NCBI GenBank assembly: GCA_964017045.1
Contig: OZ024810.1
Span: forward strand, 12,538,593 to 12,602,592
Direction: 5' to 3'
DNA from: Omphiscola glabra
Lineage: Eukaryota > Mollusca > Gastropoda > Lymnaeidae
Length of the DNA: 64,000 nucleotides
Shown here: positions 27,301 through 36,744 of the stretch, one piece after another
Layout of the letters: every line of letters begins with the position of its first letter
Position numbering within the stretch: position 1 is the first letter of the stretch
Translations under genes and position numbers: made by a program
Notes under the pieces: generated by a model
The model's database searches: none
What the model was told of the DNA's origin: nothing
Seen by the model: only the letters and a program-made list of their open reading frames with translations

Positions 27301-30300
27301 CACAACACATTTTTCAATTAAAAAAATTAGCCCACCATATTCAGTTTAGTGAATTCCACTGAATCATATTCAGCTTATTGAATTCCACAAGGCTAGCAGT
27401 TTATAACATTTGTTCATATATTTACTTTTTAAAAAACAAACATCAATTACCGGTACCAACTGTTAAGAGAAAAATAAATGTATTGTTTTAGAAAATGATA
27501 TAATTGTGTAACTGGTATGACATAAATCTCTATATGTGTTCCTTCTTCAGAATGTCTGCAAGCCAAGTACAGTATCCACTATACAACGTCTGTTTCAGTT
27601 CTTTGAAGATTTGAGCATAGATAATGTTGGTAAGCTGGTTATCTGCAAGCCCTACCTCATAGTCAATATGCATTATAAATATAATTATAAATTACATCCC
27701 ACCCTACAGATCAGGGAAAATTATTTCTCCTAAAGTTAGGACCGAAAGATACAAAAATACATTTTGTTCCCCAGTCTGTACAAATTTACCTGCTTGCCCC
27801 CCTCCCAGCGGTTACCAAATCTAAATGATGACTAATAAAATTATTGTCACTAAAGGACTTCATTGATGGCTGATTTCCTAGACGAGAGAAAAACTTTAGA
27901 TGTCTTGTGTTTAAATTATTATAATTAAAAAAATTTGTCTTGGTTAAAATATGTTTCTATTTATGTGCTGAAAATGAATGTGTACCATGCAATCACAAAC
28001 ATTTCCATTTATCAATAAAAATAATCTTATCTTATCTTAATCCTTTAAATATATTTCAAGTACTGATCTTTAATTAATAATTGTAATTTAAATGTTAATG
28101 TTAGAGGAGCCCAAAGTTTAATCAAAAAAATTTCCCCCGACAGTAACATTTTTCCGGAGTAACCTGGTCGGATGTGTGATTGTCTTCTCACTCCTCCTCT
28201 GGGTACCAGCAAGTACCGTAGTTTGGTGTCATGTAAGTTAGACAATAGATTTGTTTTACTAGTAAGCGGATGGTGGCATACTATTTTAAAAGTTAGACTT
28301 ATTATTTAAATTTAAGAGAAATGGAACTGGTTCAGCCAGCATAGGATGGAAAGAAGAAGATAACAAATTTTTGTTTCACTCCACATTCATGCACAAATAA
28401 TGAATTCAAACCTACAAATCAGATCGTTAGTGTCCTCCAGACAGCTAACCTACCTTGTGTATGGCCAAAGACTGACACCCAAGCCATCTGTGGTGTGAAA
28501 AGCCTTGGATTACCATATATTCCGTTATATGCAGCCTAAATAGTTGTTTTTTTAAATACAGTTGTATAAATAATTTGATAAACCATTTTAATTATTTATT
28601 TTTTAATTTCATTTTAGGATAGAAAACAGCTTAAAAAATCCAAAAAAATAGAAAATATAGAACTGAGACAGGTAAGTCATTTTGACATTTGTTGTTTTAT
28701 TTTCATGTTTACTGACAATAGCACTATAGATAATAATTGATATAGTAATATTTTGTTTTCTTTCTATCAGCAAAATTGAAATGTATTTATGTGTACTAGA
28801 TGTGAAACATTCATTAATAAATTGTTAATCATAATCACAAATTGTGTGTTTTAAAGCTCTTTTAATAGATTTGCAGTGAAATCGACATAATGTAATCAAT
28901 ATGTATTATAATTATATGAACTTCTTTACCAGTCCGTGATGGTTATTTCATACTGATATGAGCAACTTTTTACTCTTTGGATTGATTCCAGATTATCATT
29001 CTATAGATAGATAAATATATTTATATATATACACACACATCAGAAGGGGGAGGGGTGTGGGGGGAGGGGGTAGAAGCCTCTCATCATGGGGAAAAATGTG
29101 AATAATTATTTTTTTCACTGACATTTTACTGCAATATAATTTCTTAAAATGGATTTTTCAAAATACATATTAGTCAACAATTGAGATCTGCCTGTTCTTA
29201 TTTGTAGCCCTATTTTGATTCAGGCCTTAATAAGCATTTAAGTATTCTAACCGGATTTGGATTCACAACTGAAACGTAAGATGCAGGTACACCTACTCAA
29301 TGGGTGGCCCCATTCAGTTCATTGACGGGAAAAGAAAGGGGGTCAACATTTATTTTTTTTTTTAAGTGTAAGGAGAAATAGAAGTTGCATGTTGATCACA
29401 CTAAAAAAGAAATGAGAAGTAGAAGTTGCATGTTGATCACACTAAAAAGAAATGAGAAATAGAAGTTGGATGTTGATCACACTAGAAAAGAAATGAGAAA
29501 TAGAAGTTGCATGTTGATCACACTAAAAAAGAAATGAGAAATAGAAGTTGGATGTTGATCACACTAAAAAAGAAATGAGAAATAGAAGTTGCATGTTGAT
29601 CACACTAAAAAAGAAATGAGAAATAGAAGTTGCATGTTGATCACACTAAAAAAGAAATGAGAAATAGAAGTTGCATGTTGATCACACTAAAAAAGAAATG
29701 AGAAATAGAAGTTGCATGTTGATCACACTAAAAAAGAAATGAGAAATAGAAGTTGCATGTTGATCACACTAAAAAAGAAATGAGAAATAGAAGTTGCAGG
29801 TTGATCACACTAAAAAAGAAATGAGAAATAGAAGTTGCATGTTGATCACACTAAAAAAGAAATGAGAAATAGAAGTTGCATGTTGATCACACTAAAAAAG
29901 AAATGAGAAATAGAAGTTGCATGTTGATCACACTAAAAAAGAAATGAGAAATAGAAGTTGCATGTTGATCACACTAAAAAAGAAATGAGAAATAGAAGTT
30001 GCAGGTTGATCACACTAAAAAAGAAATGAGAAATAGAAGTTGCATGTTGATCACACTAAAAAAGAAATGAGAAATAGAAGTTGCATGTTGATCACACTAA
30101 AAAAGAAATGAGAAATAGAAGTTGCATGTTGATCACACTAAAAAAGAAATGAGAAATAGAAGTTGCATGTTGATCACACTAAAAAAGAAATGAGAAATAG
30201 AAGTTGCAGGTTGATCACACTAAAAAAGAAATGAGAAATAGAAGTTGCATGTTGATCACACTAAAAAAGAAATGAGAAATAGAAGTTGCATGTTGATCAC

Positions 30301-32871
30301 ACTAAAAAAGAAATGAGAAATAGAAGTTGCATGTTGATCACACTAAAAAAGAAATGAGAAATAGAAGTTGCATGTTGATCACACTAAAAAAGAAATGAGA
30401 AATAGAAGTTGCATGTTGATCACACTAAAAAAGAAATGAGAAATAGAAGTTGCATGTTGATCACACTAAAAAAGAAATGAGAAATAGAAGTTGCATGTTG
30501 ATCACACTAAAAAAGAAATGAGAAATAGAAGTTGCATGTTGATCACACTAAAAAAGAAATGAGAAATAGAAGTTGCAGGTTGATCACACTAAAAAAGAAA
30601 TGAGAAATAGAAGTTGCATGTTGATCACACTAAAAAAGAAATGAGAAATAGAAGTTGCATGTTGATCACACTAAAAAAGAAATGAGAAATAGAAGTTGCA
30701 TGTTGATCACACTAAAAAAAATATTTTTTTAATAAACCATCAACACAATATCTCTCCTCACTCTTTTTTTTTTCCAGCTAAGTATCACAAGTATAGAATA
30801 AGTAGGTGGATATTTTCATCTGTGAAAACTGAAAGTTTCCTGCATGGCCATGAAATTCTCTATCTGTGCCTTGTAACTAAATATAGAAGCATCAAATCCT
30901 ATTAAAGTGCAACGCCTGGTCAGTCAGAAACTTGAATGAAATTCTTCTGATGTATCATCTTTTTTTTTGGTGTGTAAATACAATGCATTGATTACTGGAT
31001 ACTACTTTGTTCACAGAATTTTCTGTCTCAAAAAAACAACAACCAAATATATAATAGGCATTTTAGTTTGGAATTAAAGAAATTATTTTTTATATTGCAG
31101 TTTTTACCAACATGATGAGTTAATAAAAAGTAAGGACAAAAAAAAACAAACAAACATCTTTAGCTTTACAATCTACTGTAGTGGTATCCTGCATTTAAGA
31201 ACTATAACTCTGGGATAATTTGGGTCCCTTTAATTTTATCATTATTATTACCTCCTTTCACATTTCAAACCTTGACTCACAAGGAAATGTCATGAGCTTC
31301 TTGTATCTTGTGTATAAAAAGCAACAAGAAATAAAGTTGTTTTTTTTATACTGCAATTTTTTCTCTCCTTATTACATCTTTCTTTTTACATCTTGTATTG
31401 CTAGTTTTTATTTACCTAACCCTTAGCCCACATCATTCTAACTTCTCCCAGGCTCTATCAATCCATGATTTTGTAAATAGTTTATCCAATTTCAGACCCA
31501 TGTGGATCCACATGTGGGTTGTTTTTTGTTTTAGAGGTGGGAAAAGGGGGGGGGGGGGGGGGTTGCAGGGTCTAATACTTTTCAAAAATGATTGAGTCAC
31601 AAAAATGTTGAAAAAATATATTTTAAGCTTTAATAATGATTAGACAATTAACAAGTTCAAACATTTTGGCTTTTGCATTCATCAGTAAAACAAAAAAAAC
31701 ATTAACATACTTATAAATTAAATTAACATATTTATATATTATTCTAAAATGATGCACACAATTTATCACAGGCTTGATGTTAACTCTCTATAACCCAACA
31801 ATTGACTCCCTTATGCCACTATAAACTACACAACTATCTGTGTTTAAAAGTATAATTTTGTGTTTTTCCCCAATACACATAGACATTGGTCTACATGCTT
31901 TATATTATTTGATAATGTTTTTCTAGTTTCCACCGGATTGCCCCCCCCCCCCCCCCCCAACTCTAAAAATATGTATACAATAGCAACTTACAAACCCTCT
32001 CCTGTTCCCCAAGCCTTTAAATAATTTTAATTTGGCATTCTTTCAAAACTAGAAATGATATGTCTGTAAGTCTTGAAGCATCTCCCCTGGCCTCTTGATT
32101 TCATTTCCTTTTATGCATGTAATCCAGTGTTTGGTGGAGGATGGAGTGATCCTCACACCCCCACCCTTCCAAAATTTTCACTTTCATTTCAACCTAACCA
32201 TCTCTGCCATCCTTGCTTATCTAATCTACTGCAGCTTTTGTTTTAATGGTATCCCAAAAAATTTCCAAGTGGGAGGATGCTGCGGGGCCATCATTTTATT
32301 CCTTTGGCTAACTAACAACAGCTATCAACTAACATTTCTTTTAACAAACTCTTCCTTATAGTAACTTTTGGCCATGGTTTTCTATCACCAAATGATACAT
32401 AAATCTAATTGTAACTGTATTGAGGTCAAGTTGTAACTACTTGACTTTTCACAATTATTTTCTAACACTTTCTTGAGGAAATGTATAAATGATTGAAAAA
32501 GATGAAATGGGTTGTTCTAAATAAAACAAAGATATAAGGTAATTATCTTCCTGTAATGTGAAGCATTGCTTCCAATATTTTACTCAGCAGTAAGATTTTA
32601 TAACCATATTCCTCTCCAAAGAGTTTGATCATTCATCAAGTCACAAGAAGTACAACTACATAGACAATGTTAACACTTGATATAATGACATAATAAAATA
32701 GGTTAAATTCTGGTGTTGTGAAATTATATTTCAATCTATCCACAGAATCGATCTCTACTGCATGATGAGGATGGCCGGCTGGTCGCCAAAACCAAGACTA
32801 CACCTTCTGTCGGGACGACGTCGCCTCGATTTCGTCACCGCCAGGCCGACACCTCAGCCTCAGAGGTGTGA
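15469..32871 (+). CDS. ADAM17: ADAM17/TACE-like membrane metalloprotease, complete gene, 23 coding exons
   Basis: Type I membrane sheddase; the family releases membrane-bound ligands and receptors. Rebuilt exons: 15469-15520, 16633-16762, 17859-17992, 18162-18250, 18655-18761, 19084-19169, 19301-19428, 20840-20932, 21736-21810, 21985-22123, 22586-22696, 22879-22884, 23242-23363, 24024-24093, 24404-24545, 24798-24899, 25073-25135, 25367-25440, 26779-26894, 27551-27629, 28144-28232, 28618-28671, 32746-32871. They sum to 2187 nt with every phase matching: 728 aa. Domains: signal peptide 1-17; prodomain to about 207 with PSFCG cysteine-switch-like motif (Cys175) and RYRR furin site at 204-207; catalytic domain with [12 protein letters not shown] (381-392) and Met-turn Met411; disintegrin domain from about 456; Cys-rich membrane-proximal domain to about 612; juxtamembrane helix 614-639; membrane segment about 646-668; tail of about 60 residues, roughly half the human length. 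The ADAM17/ADAM10 branch is clear from GxxVCGNGRxDxGEECD and CVPFCE-type motifs, and ADAM17 fits best along the whole length. Confidence 0.93.
16027..16369. mobile_element. Non-autonomous element with about 55-bp inverted repeats in ADAM17 intron 1
   Basis: Arms at 16027-16090 and 16307-16369 are inverted copies (GGTACCAGAAGTGAGA and its complement, then GGTTGGGATTAAAAAACTAT-like sequence). The CGCACCCGGGT motif recurs internally at 16274. About 340 bp overall with no coding capacity, as in a MITE. T-rich flanks hide any target duplication. Confidence 0.65.
16633..16762 (+). CDS. ADAM17: ADAM17 exon 2: prodomain
   Basis: Residues 18-61, acceptor after a T tract, weak donor GTCAAA. Ends in phase 2 with FSFQAFNR, which aligns with the family's prodomain strand before the next exon's SFNCSLT. 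Confidence 0.85.
17343..17423. repeat. Long hairpin in ADAM17 intron 2
   Basis: Arms 17351-17373 and 17393-17415 are perfect 23-bp complements (ACAGCAAATATCAATTAATT...), extending to 31 bp with two mismatches, around a 19-nt loop. Confidence 0.9.
17859..17992 (+). CDS. ADAM17: ADAM17 exon 3: prodomain
   Basis: Residues 61-106, including [12 protein letters not shown], typical of ADAM prodomains. Preceded by a 14-C tract; donor GTAAGT. Confidence 0.9.
18162..18250 (+). CDS. ADAM17: ADAM17 exon 4: prodomain
   Basis: Residues 106-135, with [22 protein letters not shown], the prodomain segment that ends before the IEP-like position. Donor GTGAGA, phase 0. Confidence 0.9.
18655..18761 (+). CDS. 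ADAM17: ADAM17 exon 5: prodomain
   Basis: Residues 136-171, containing MIVYRASDV, which matches the conserved MLVYKSEDI region. Donor GTAAAC, phase 2. Confidence 0.9.
19084..19169 (+). CDS. ADAM17: ADAM17 exon 6: cysteine-switch region
   Basis: Residues 171-200. PSFCG places Cys175 at the position of the conserved prodomain cysteine (PKVCG in human). Donor GTAAAT, phase 1. Confidence 0.9.
19301..19428 (+). CDS. ADAM17: ADAM17 exon 7: furin site and start of protease domain
   Basis: Residues 200-242. RYRR (204-207) is a proprotein-convertase site separating prodomain from protease; then [18 protein letters not shown], the first catalytic-domain strand. Donor GTAGGA. Confidence 0.93.
19719..20290. 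repeat. 24-bp minisatellite in ADAM17 intron 7
   Basis: About 24 copies of a 24-bp unit (TCAAGCAATCACATTCCTTG plus TTAT) with a few point variants. Because the unit is a multiple of three, long frames stay open on both strands: KQSHSLLF repeats on + and NNKECDCL repeats on -. There is no start context, no splice signal and no codon constraint to suggest either is translated. Confidence 0.95.
20766..20820 (+). repeat. Intronic block before exon 8, also found before exon 11
   Basis: AGGTTTGTTGACAAA, then a variable 5-mer and a GTGYCATCTGAGTGGGTCA-type stretch, recurs at 22455-22510. Both copies lie within about 130 bp upstream of an exon acceptor in the same gene. Confidence 0.8.
20840..20932 (+). 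CDS. ADAM17: ADAM17 exon 8: protease domain
   Basis: Residues 243-273, with [13 protein letters not shown] matching the family's IDRVDDIYRNTSW segment. Donor GTAGGT, phase 0. Confidence 0.93.
21736..21810 (+). CDS. ADAM17: ADAM17 exon 9: protease domain
   Basis: Residues 274-298. Less conserved loop region; placement rests on matching phase 0 at both ends and good splice sites (CAAACAG, GTAAGA). Confidence 0.8.
21985..22123 (+). CDS. ADAM17: ADAM17 exon 10: protease domain
   Basis: Residues 299-345, with [11 protein letters not shown] and [10 protein letters not shown], matching the family's CLAHLFTYQDF and LGLAYVGSPR. Donor GTAGGC, phase 1. Confidence 0.95.
22586..22696 (+). CDS. ADAM17: ADAM17 exon 11: protease domain up to first zinc His
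   Basis: Residues 345-382. Ends ...KQADLVTAH plus the first base of the next codon, so the first zinc-binding His (381) is the last complete codon. Donor GTACAG. Confidence 0.93.
22879..22884 (+). CDS. ADAM17: ADAM17 exon 12: 6-nt microexon carrying the catalytic Glu
   Basis: Six bases, AACTTG, between TATAG and GTAAGT. Joined to CATG at 22696 and GACAC at 23242 they give CAT GAA CTT GGA CAC, that is H-E-L-G-H of the zinc motif. Without them the frame continues as H-G-H. The required residues, the two consensus splice sites and phase 1 on both sides make it convincing although the exon is tiny. Confidence 0.9.
23242..23363 (+). CDS. ADAM17: ADAM17 exon 13: rest of zinc motif and Met-turn
   Basis: Residues 384-424. 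HNWGAEHD supplies the second and third zinc His (385 and 391); [10 protein letters not shown] contains the Met-turn methionine 411. Donor GTAAGT, phase 0. Confidence 0.95.
24024..24093 (+). CDS. ADAM17: ADAM17 exon 14: end of protease domain
   Basis: Residues 425-448, starting [10 protein letters not shown] like the family's MFSNCSKQSI. Donor GTGAGT, phase 1. Confidence 0.92.
24404..24545 (+). CDS. ADAM17: ADAM17 exon 15: disintegrin domain
   Basis: Residues 448-495. [16 protein letters not shown] and [10 protein letters not shown] are classic disintegrin motifs. The preceding intron carries a 28-A tract at 24334-24361. Donor GTGGGT, phase 2. Confidence 0.95.
24798..24899 (+). CDS. ADAM17: ADAM17 exon 16: disintegrin domain
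   Basis: Residues 495-529: [15 protein letters not shown] and CLESAVC. It ends with TGC AA immediately before ATATCCTTT, a minor-spliceosome donor; joined to exon 17 the last codon becomes AAT (Asn529). Confidence 0.85.
24900..25072 (+). other. U12-type AT-AG intron of ADAM17
   Basis: A 173-bp intron starting ATATCCTTT (exact U12 donor consensus), with a CCTTGAC branch-site core at 25056-25062 and AG at 25071-25072, so the branch A lies 12 nt before the exon. The join gives [13 protein letters not shown], aligning without a gap to the family's C-x5-C-T-G-x3-EC spacing. The nearby GT donor (GTTTGC) is in the wrong phase. Confidence 0.8.
25073..25135 (+). CDS. ADAM17: ADAM17 exon 17: disintegrin/membrane-proximal junction
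   Basis: Residues 529-550: [20 protein letters not shown], matching the human SSECPPPGNAEDDTVCLD segment. Donor GTAAGC, phase 2. Confidence 0.87.
25367..25440 (+). CDS. ADAM17: ADAM17 exon 18: membrane-proximal domain
   Basis: Residues 550-575: [17 protein letters not shown] and ACACEN, matching GKCKDGKCIPFCE and SCACNE. The first AG of CAGAG is used, as required by phase. Donor GTAAGT, phase 1. Confidence 0.92.
26779..26894 (+). CDS. ADAM17: ADAM17 exon 19: membrane-proximal domain
   Basis: Residues 575-613: [16 protein letters not shown] and GRPCVGGYC, matching NSCKVCCRDL, CVPYVD and GKPCTVGFC. Its 3' end and donor (GTGAGT) are repeated downstream in the intron. Confidence 0.93.
26868..27040 (+). 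repeat. Tandem duplication of the exon 19 end and donor
   Basis: A unit of about 64 bp starting at CCTTGTGTTGG is present three times (26868, 26932, 26995). The first copy spans the real exon/intron boundary; the second keeps an intact-looking AAAGGGTGAGT pseudo-donor; the third is degraded (AAAGAGTGGTC). Confidence 0.92.
27551..27629 (+). CDS. ADAM17: ADAM17 exon 20: juxtamembrane helix
   Basis: Residues 614-640: [17 protein letters not shown], matching the amphipathic juxtamembrane segment of ADAM17 (CANDIS) that ADAM10 lacks in this form. This is a strong argument for ADAM17 over ADAM10. Donor GTAAGC. Confidence 0.92.
28144..28232 (+). CDS. ADAM17: ADAM17 exon 21: transmembrane segment
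   Basis: Residues 640-669. [15 protein letters not shown] and following residues form one hydrophobic span, about 646-668, like the human IVGSVLVFSLIFWIP. Donor GTAAGT, phase 0. Confidence 0.95.
28618..28671 (+). CDS. ADAM17: ADAM17 exon 22: basic cytoplasmic stretch
   Basis: Residues 670-687, [18 protein letters not shown], following the stop-transfer position like DKKLDKQ in human. Donor GTAAGT, phase 0. Confidence 0.9.
29372..30717. repeat. 41-bp minisatellite in ADAM17 intron 22
   Basis: About 33 near-identical copies of a 41-bp unit (core GAAGTTGCATGTTGATCACA). A variant with GCAGG in place of GCATG recurs at 29796, 30001, 30206 and 30575, spaced 5, 5 and 9 units, which points to block duplication. 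Early units carry a GGATG variant. Confidence 0.97.
32746..32871 (+). CDS. ADAM17: ADAM17 exon 23: cytoplasmic tail and stop
   Basis: Residues 688-728 and TGA. Contains [17 protein letters not shown], Ser/Thr/Pro-rich with candidate proline-directed phosphorylation sites. Preceded by a 4.1-kb intron. The frame and acceptor (CCACAG) fit; alternative tails in the long intron cannot be excluded. Confidence 0.82.
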   Translation, partial: NRSLLHDEDGRLVAKTKTTPSVGTTSPRFRHRQADTSASEV

Positions 32872-34320
32872 AGACGAATGCCTGCAAAAGGGAAATGTAG
32901 TTTGGATGAGCTTTGCTTGAAGGAAAAATGTTGTGGAAGGGAAAAAATGTTTCTAAAGTGATAATTCTTTTTTTTTATTTGCACAATCTGCAAACATTTG
33001 TTAGAAATGAGTTGTCTTAAAATCATTTTATGGCACACAATGCATGGTGCTGAATACATACTACCTCTGTAGTATGGGAAAGAATTCATGTGGTAATTTT
33101 TTTAAAAAATGCAACAACAAAAACGTGCTGTAATGGATGCAAATGTTATGAAGTACCGGTGTACAAAAATAGATTGAAAATAAGAGTGTGTTACGATCTG
33201 ATTCATTACATTAGTATTTTGTGTAGGTTGTTGACTTGTGTGTTTATAAAAAGAAATTGTATGTAAAAAGTGTGCTGTTGTGTGATCTGTGTTTGCTTGC
33301 ACACCTATGTAGAGCATAACTTGAAATGGCACAAATTTTGATTCTAATGGTCTCGAGATATTATTGACTTATATTATTTGTGTATTATTTGAAGTTTCAC
33401 ATAAGTTTTGCTTTTGCCAGCAATACAAACTTCAATTTTGCCATCACAACTATAAATGCCACGATGAGAGAAAATGTGACAAAAAAAAACAATAATGACT
33501 CCTTATACCAAGCCTTAAGGAGGATCCAGTGGGGGATGTTTCTGGCTCTGCACTGGCAACAGCCGATTGCACCACACTGCCTGTTCCGCAAATTCAATAT
33601 ATGCATAATTAAGACTGGAATAATTATTTACTTAACAATTGTGGATAAGTGAAAAAAAATAACAGGACATGTGCTGAGGGATCATGTCAATCAATTGTGA
33701 GCCCAGGCGCTCCATTTTGGGGTTAATTTGGGCTCCAGCCAATTCCTGTACCGGCATAGTCAAAATGTCTACAGTATGTTCAAAGACATAGTCAAAGTTG
33801 ACTACATGTTCACTGATACACTCAGGAGTTGACAGCGTATTCCCAGGTATAGTCAAAAGTCGATGGCATGTTCACAGACACAGAAGTTGAGGATGGGGTT
33901 AATGCTTTTGAACTACATGTTCACTGATACACTCAGGAGTTGACAGCGTATTCCCAGGTATAGTCAAAAGTCGATGGCATGTTCACAGACACAGAAGTTG
34001 AGGATGGGGTTAATGCTTTTGAAGAAGGAAAAAAAAATGGTAAAATACTACTAACAACAATGGATTTTGTCCATTTTACAATATAAAGAAAAGTTTTAAT
34101 CCCAGACATTTAATAATAATATAAGAAACTTGGAGAATTAATATTTTTATTAACTGACGTAAAACTGTACATTTGCATGTAAAAAATATATACGGTACTG
34201 TTATTTCATTTTTTACATTATGTAAATAGATCTTTGAAATAATTTATTTTGTGTTCACGTGAGATTGATTTATTGCACACTGAAAAAATAAATTTAAGTG
34301 GGAAAAATTTCAGACTTGTG
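32872..34320 (+). other. Probable ADAM17 3' UTR with a 111-bp duplication
   Basis: No coding sequence. An exact or near-exact tandem duplication of 111 bp lies at 33802-34022 (second copy starts at 33913). AATAAA at 34287-34292 is the best polyadenylation signal, about 1.4 kb after the stop. Confidence 0.6.
34287..34292 (+). promoter_or_regulatory. Candidate ADAM17 polyadenylation signal
   Basis: AATAAA in an A-rich run, about 1.4 kb after the stop codon; a T/G-rich stretch follows within 50 bp. Confidence 0.5.
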
Positions 34321-36453
34321 TTGTTTATGGTAGCAAGGGATGAAAGACTTTGAATGGGTATGCTCATATGTGGTTTTTGTATTGTTGCGTTTGGTATTTC
34401 AATGTGGTAAAATATAGATTGTTTTTCATTTCTCTTTTAATATTGTTGACTTTGTACAGCGCTTCGAGCCTTTAGGAATGACGCGTGATTTTCAATTAAA
34501 CTTTATTACTAATATTACTTCCTATGTTTGTGGTGATACAATATTAAAATCTTGAAAACTAATGTCAGAGTGCCCGTCTTAGATGAGACATTCCTGGATG
34601 ACCGCTTCCAAACAAGCCTTTTGGTTCTCCAAACCAAATGTCTGCTAGGGATCCATAAAATCTTCTGACCAAAGACAATCTTAAATTGAGACCGATCAAG
34701 AATAGCAACTGTGCAAGCACATTGCTGAAGATAATGCCACCAAGCTCATGTCAAGGAAGAAAAAAAAAATCAAGGAAATCATAGGATGACCCTTATAGAT
34801 AAGGCTCTGCAGAATGGATACCTGTTAATGAAGACAGCTAGCTCTCACAGAGCAGCAGATAAAGATAAACAGCCGAGTCCTCAAAAATGACATTCCACAG
34901 AGGTAGCCTCAAAAATGGCGTTCTTTTGACATAGCCTTCAAAAAATGGTGTTCCTTAGATGAAGCCTCAGCACTAAATTGGTTAATGAGGTCTGAATGAG
35001 TGAATCAATATTTTGTCAGCTATACAAAGCTGGGTTAATATAGATGTTACATGTGTGAACATTTGGAATTTACTTAATTTAGATTGTTCTTTTAATTGTA
35101 AGAAAGTGGGGCTAAATGCTATATCAGTGCTGTGCAACCCCCAAGCAACTTTTTAATGGCCCACCACAGCTTGAGAACTTTGTATGATGTGTTTAAAATA
35201 TAACCTTTTACGGTAAAAATATTTTAAAACCAAATTCTTTGATTCAGTATTGTTGGGAAATCATGTGAGAGCACAGGAGACGTTGTAACATGGACAAGGG
35301 GGAGGTCACAAAAGCTAAAGAGTGAGATGGCTTGAGAGGTAGCAGTATTTATGTTAAGCACATGGGCAGAGCAAACATTTGGGAACCTGGGTGACATAAA
35401 ATAGGATTATAACTTCTACTTCTTTCTGTTGCTTGTACAGGGGAGGCATAGCGGGGAATAGCGTATAATTACTTGTGGTGTTGGGGAAAAATGTGTAGCT
35501 ATTTGGCTAATAGCAATTGTAAAAATGTCCATGCCCCCACCAACTGGACTAAGTTAGATGAGTCAATAAATACTGCCTGGAAAGTCTTCTGGTCAGAGTA
35601 ATAGAGATGGTAGCTGCAGTACTAAAGGTGTCACAATGAAATGACTACGGTAGTCAGTGTGAACTATTTATGGCACCATCTTATTAAAACAGGTAGTCTA
35701 GCCAGGTATGGGAGAATGTGTCTCCATCCTGTATTTTGGGCGGAAATATCAAATGATATTGAGAGGTATGAGTATACAGTGACAGCTTTCATAAAACTTG
35801 TCTTCCAAAACTTTTATCTACTATTTTATACATTCAGTAAAAAATTTGACGAGTCTTTCCCATTTCATTAATGACGAATCTTCCATGTCAGTACATATTC
35901 TAATGTCTATAATCTGAGAGCTCCAAAAGTCAAATCTCATGGTTTAGCAAGACAAGGAATGCGAAACTAAATAAAGAAATATGTAAATGTTTGCTTCCAT
36001 TAGCAGTTAAAAATTTAGGGGAGAGAACTCTAGAAAAGTCATGGGGAAAAACAACTTTCTCAATTTAAGTTTAATTACTTCCCGTTGTTCGTTTTTTTTC
36101 CCTTGTTTTTTTTTTTTTTTGGTTGTTTTTTCTTTTACTATTATTGTTGTCTACCAGTGTTTATTTAAGGCCAAAAAAAAGGGAAGGGGGGGGGGGACGT
36201 GCCCGTCCGACCGCCGGAGAAAAACGTGTTGTGAAATGAAGAGCAAATATCAATTTTATTTTCTCCTAATACTTTATATGAACTATATAAATATAGTTTT
36301 AAAAATTGGCTGCTGCATGGATGGATGGATTTAGATTGAACCTAGTCTCAATATTCAAATACTGAAGGGTACTGAACTCATAATATCCCCTCCGTTGGGG
36401 TTTGTGGACACCTAATACAGGCGGGAAACGATCGATCTAAGCCAAGCTTTGTA
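34321..36453. other. Gene-poor spacer
   Basis: No coding exon seen. At 34455-34510 there is a GTACAGCGCTTCGAGCC-type stretch that looks like a dispersed SINE-like tail. A G/T-rich stretch lies near 36100-36200. Confidence 0.5.
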
Positions 36454-36461
36454 CTCATACC

Positions 36462-36736
36462 CAGGGCCGGATTAAGTCATTTTAGTGCCCAAGGTACAAA
36501 CCCACATGGGTGCCCCTTCTGCCCGGGGCCCCTGATCTTTTACTGACCCTGACCGCTGTTATGTTCAATATTTTTATTATAATGTATTTCTTCATTTTCA
36601 TAGCACTTGTTCAAATTTCAGACGGTTCTGGACTTAAATTTGTTCAAAAAAAAAAAAGCTTAAGGACTTGTGGTGCCCCCAAACGCTTGGTGCCCAATGC
36701 ACTTGCCTTATTTGCCTAATGGTTAATCCAGCCCTG
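36462..36736. mobile_element. hAT-type MITE, 275 bp
   Basis: Ends CAGGGCCGGATTAA and TTAATCCAGCCCTG are inverted repeats with one mismatch. Flanked by a perfect 8-bp target duplication CTCATACC (36454-36461 and 36737-36744). No transposase, so non-autonomous. Confidence 0.9.
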
Positions 36737-36744
36737 CTCATACC

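Noticed and set aside
29372..30717. CRISPR-like array
   Set aside because: Units are contiguous 41-mers with no distinct spacers, and the genome is eukaryotic.
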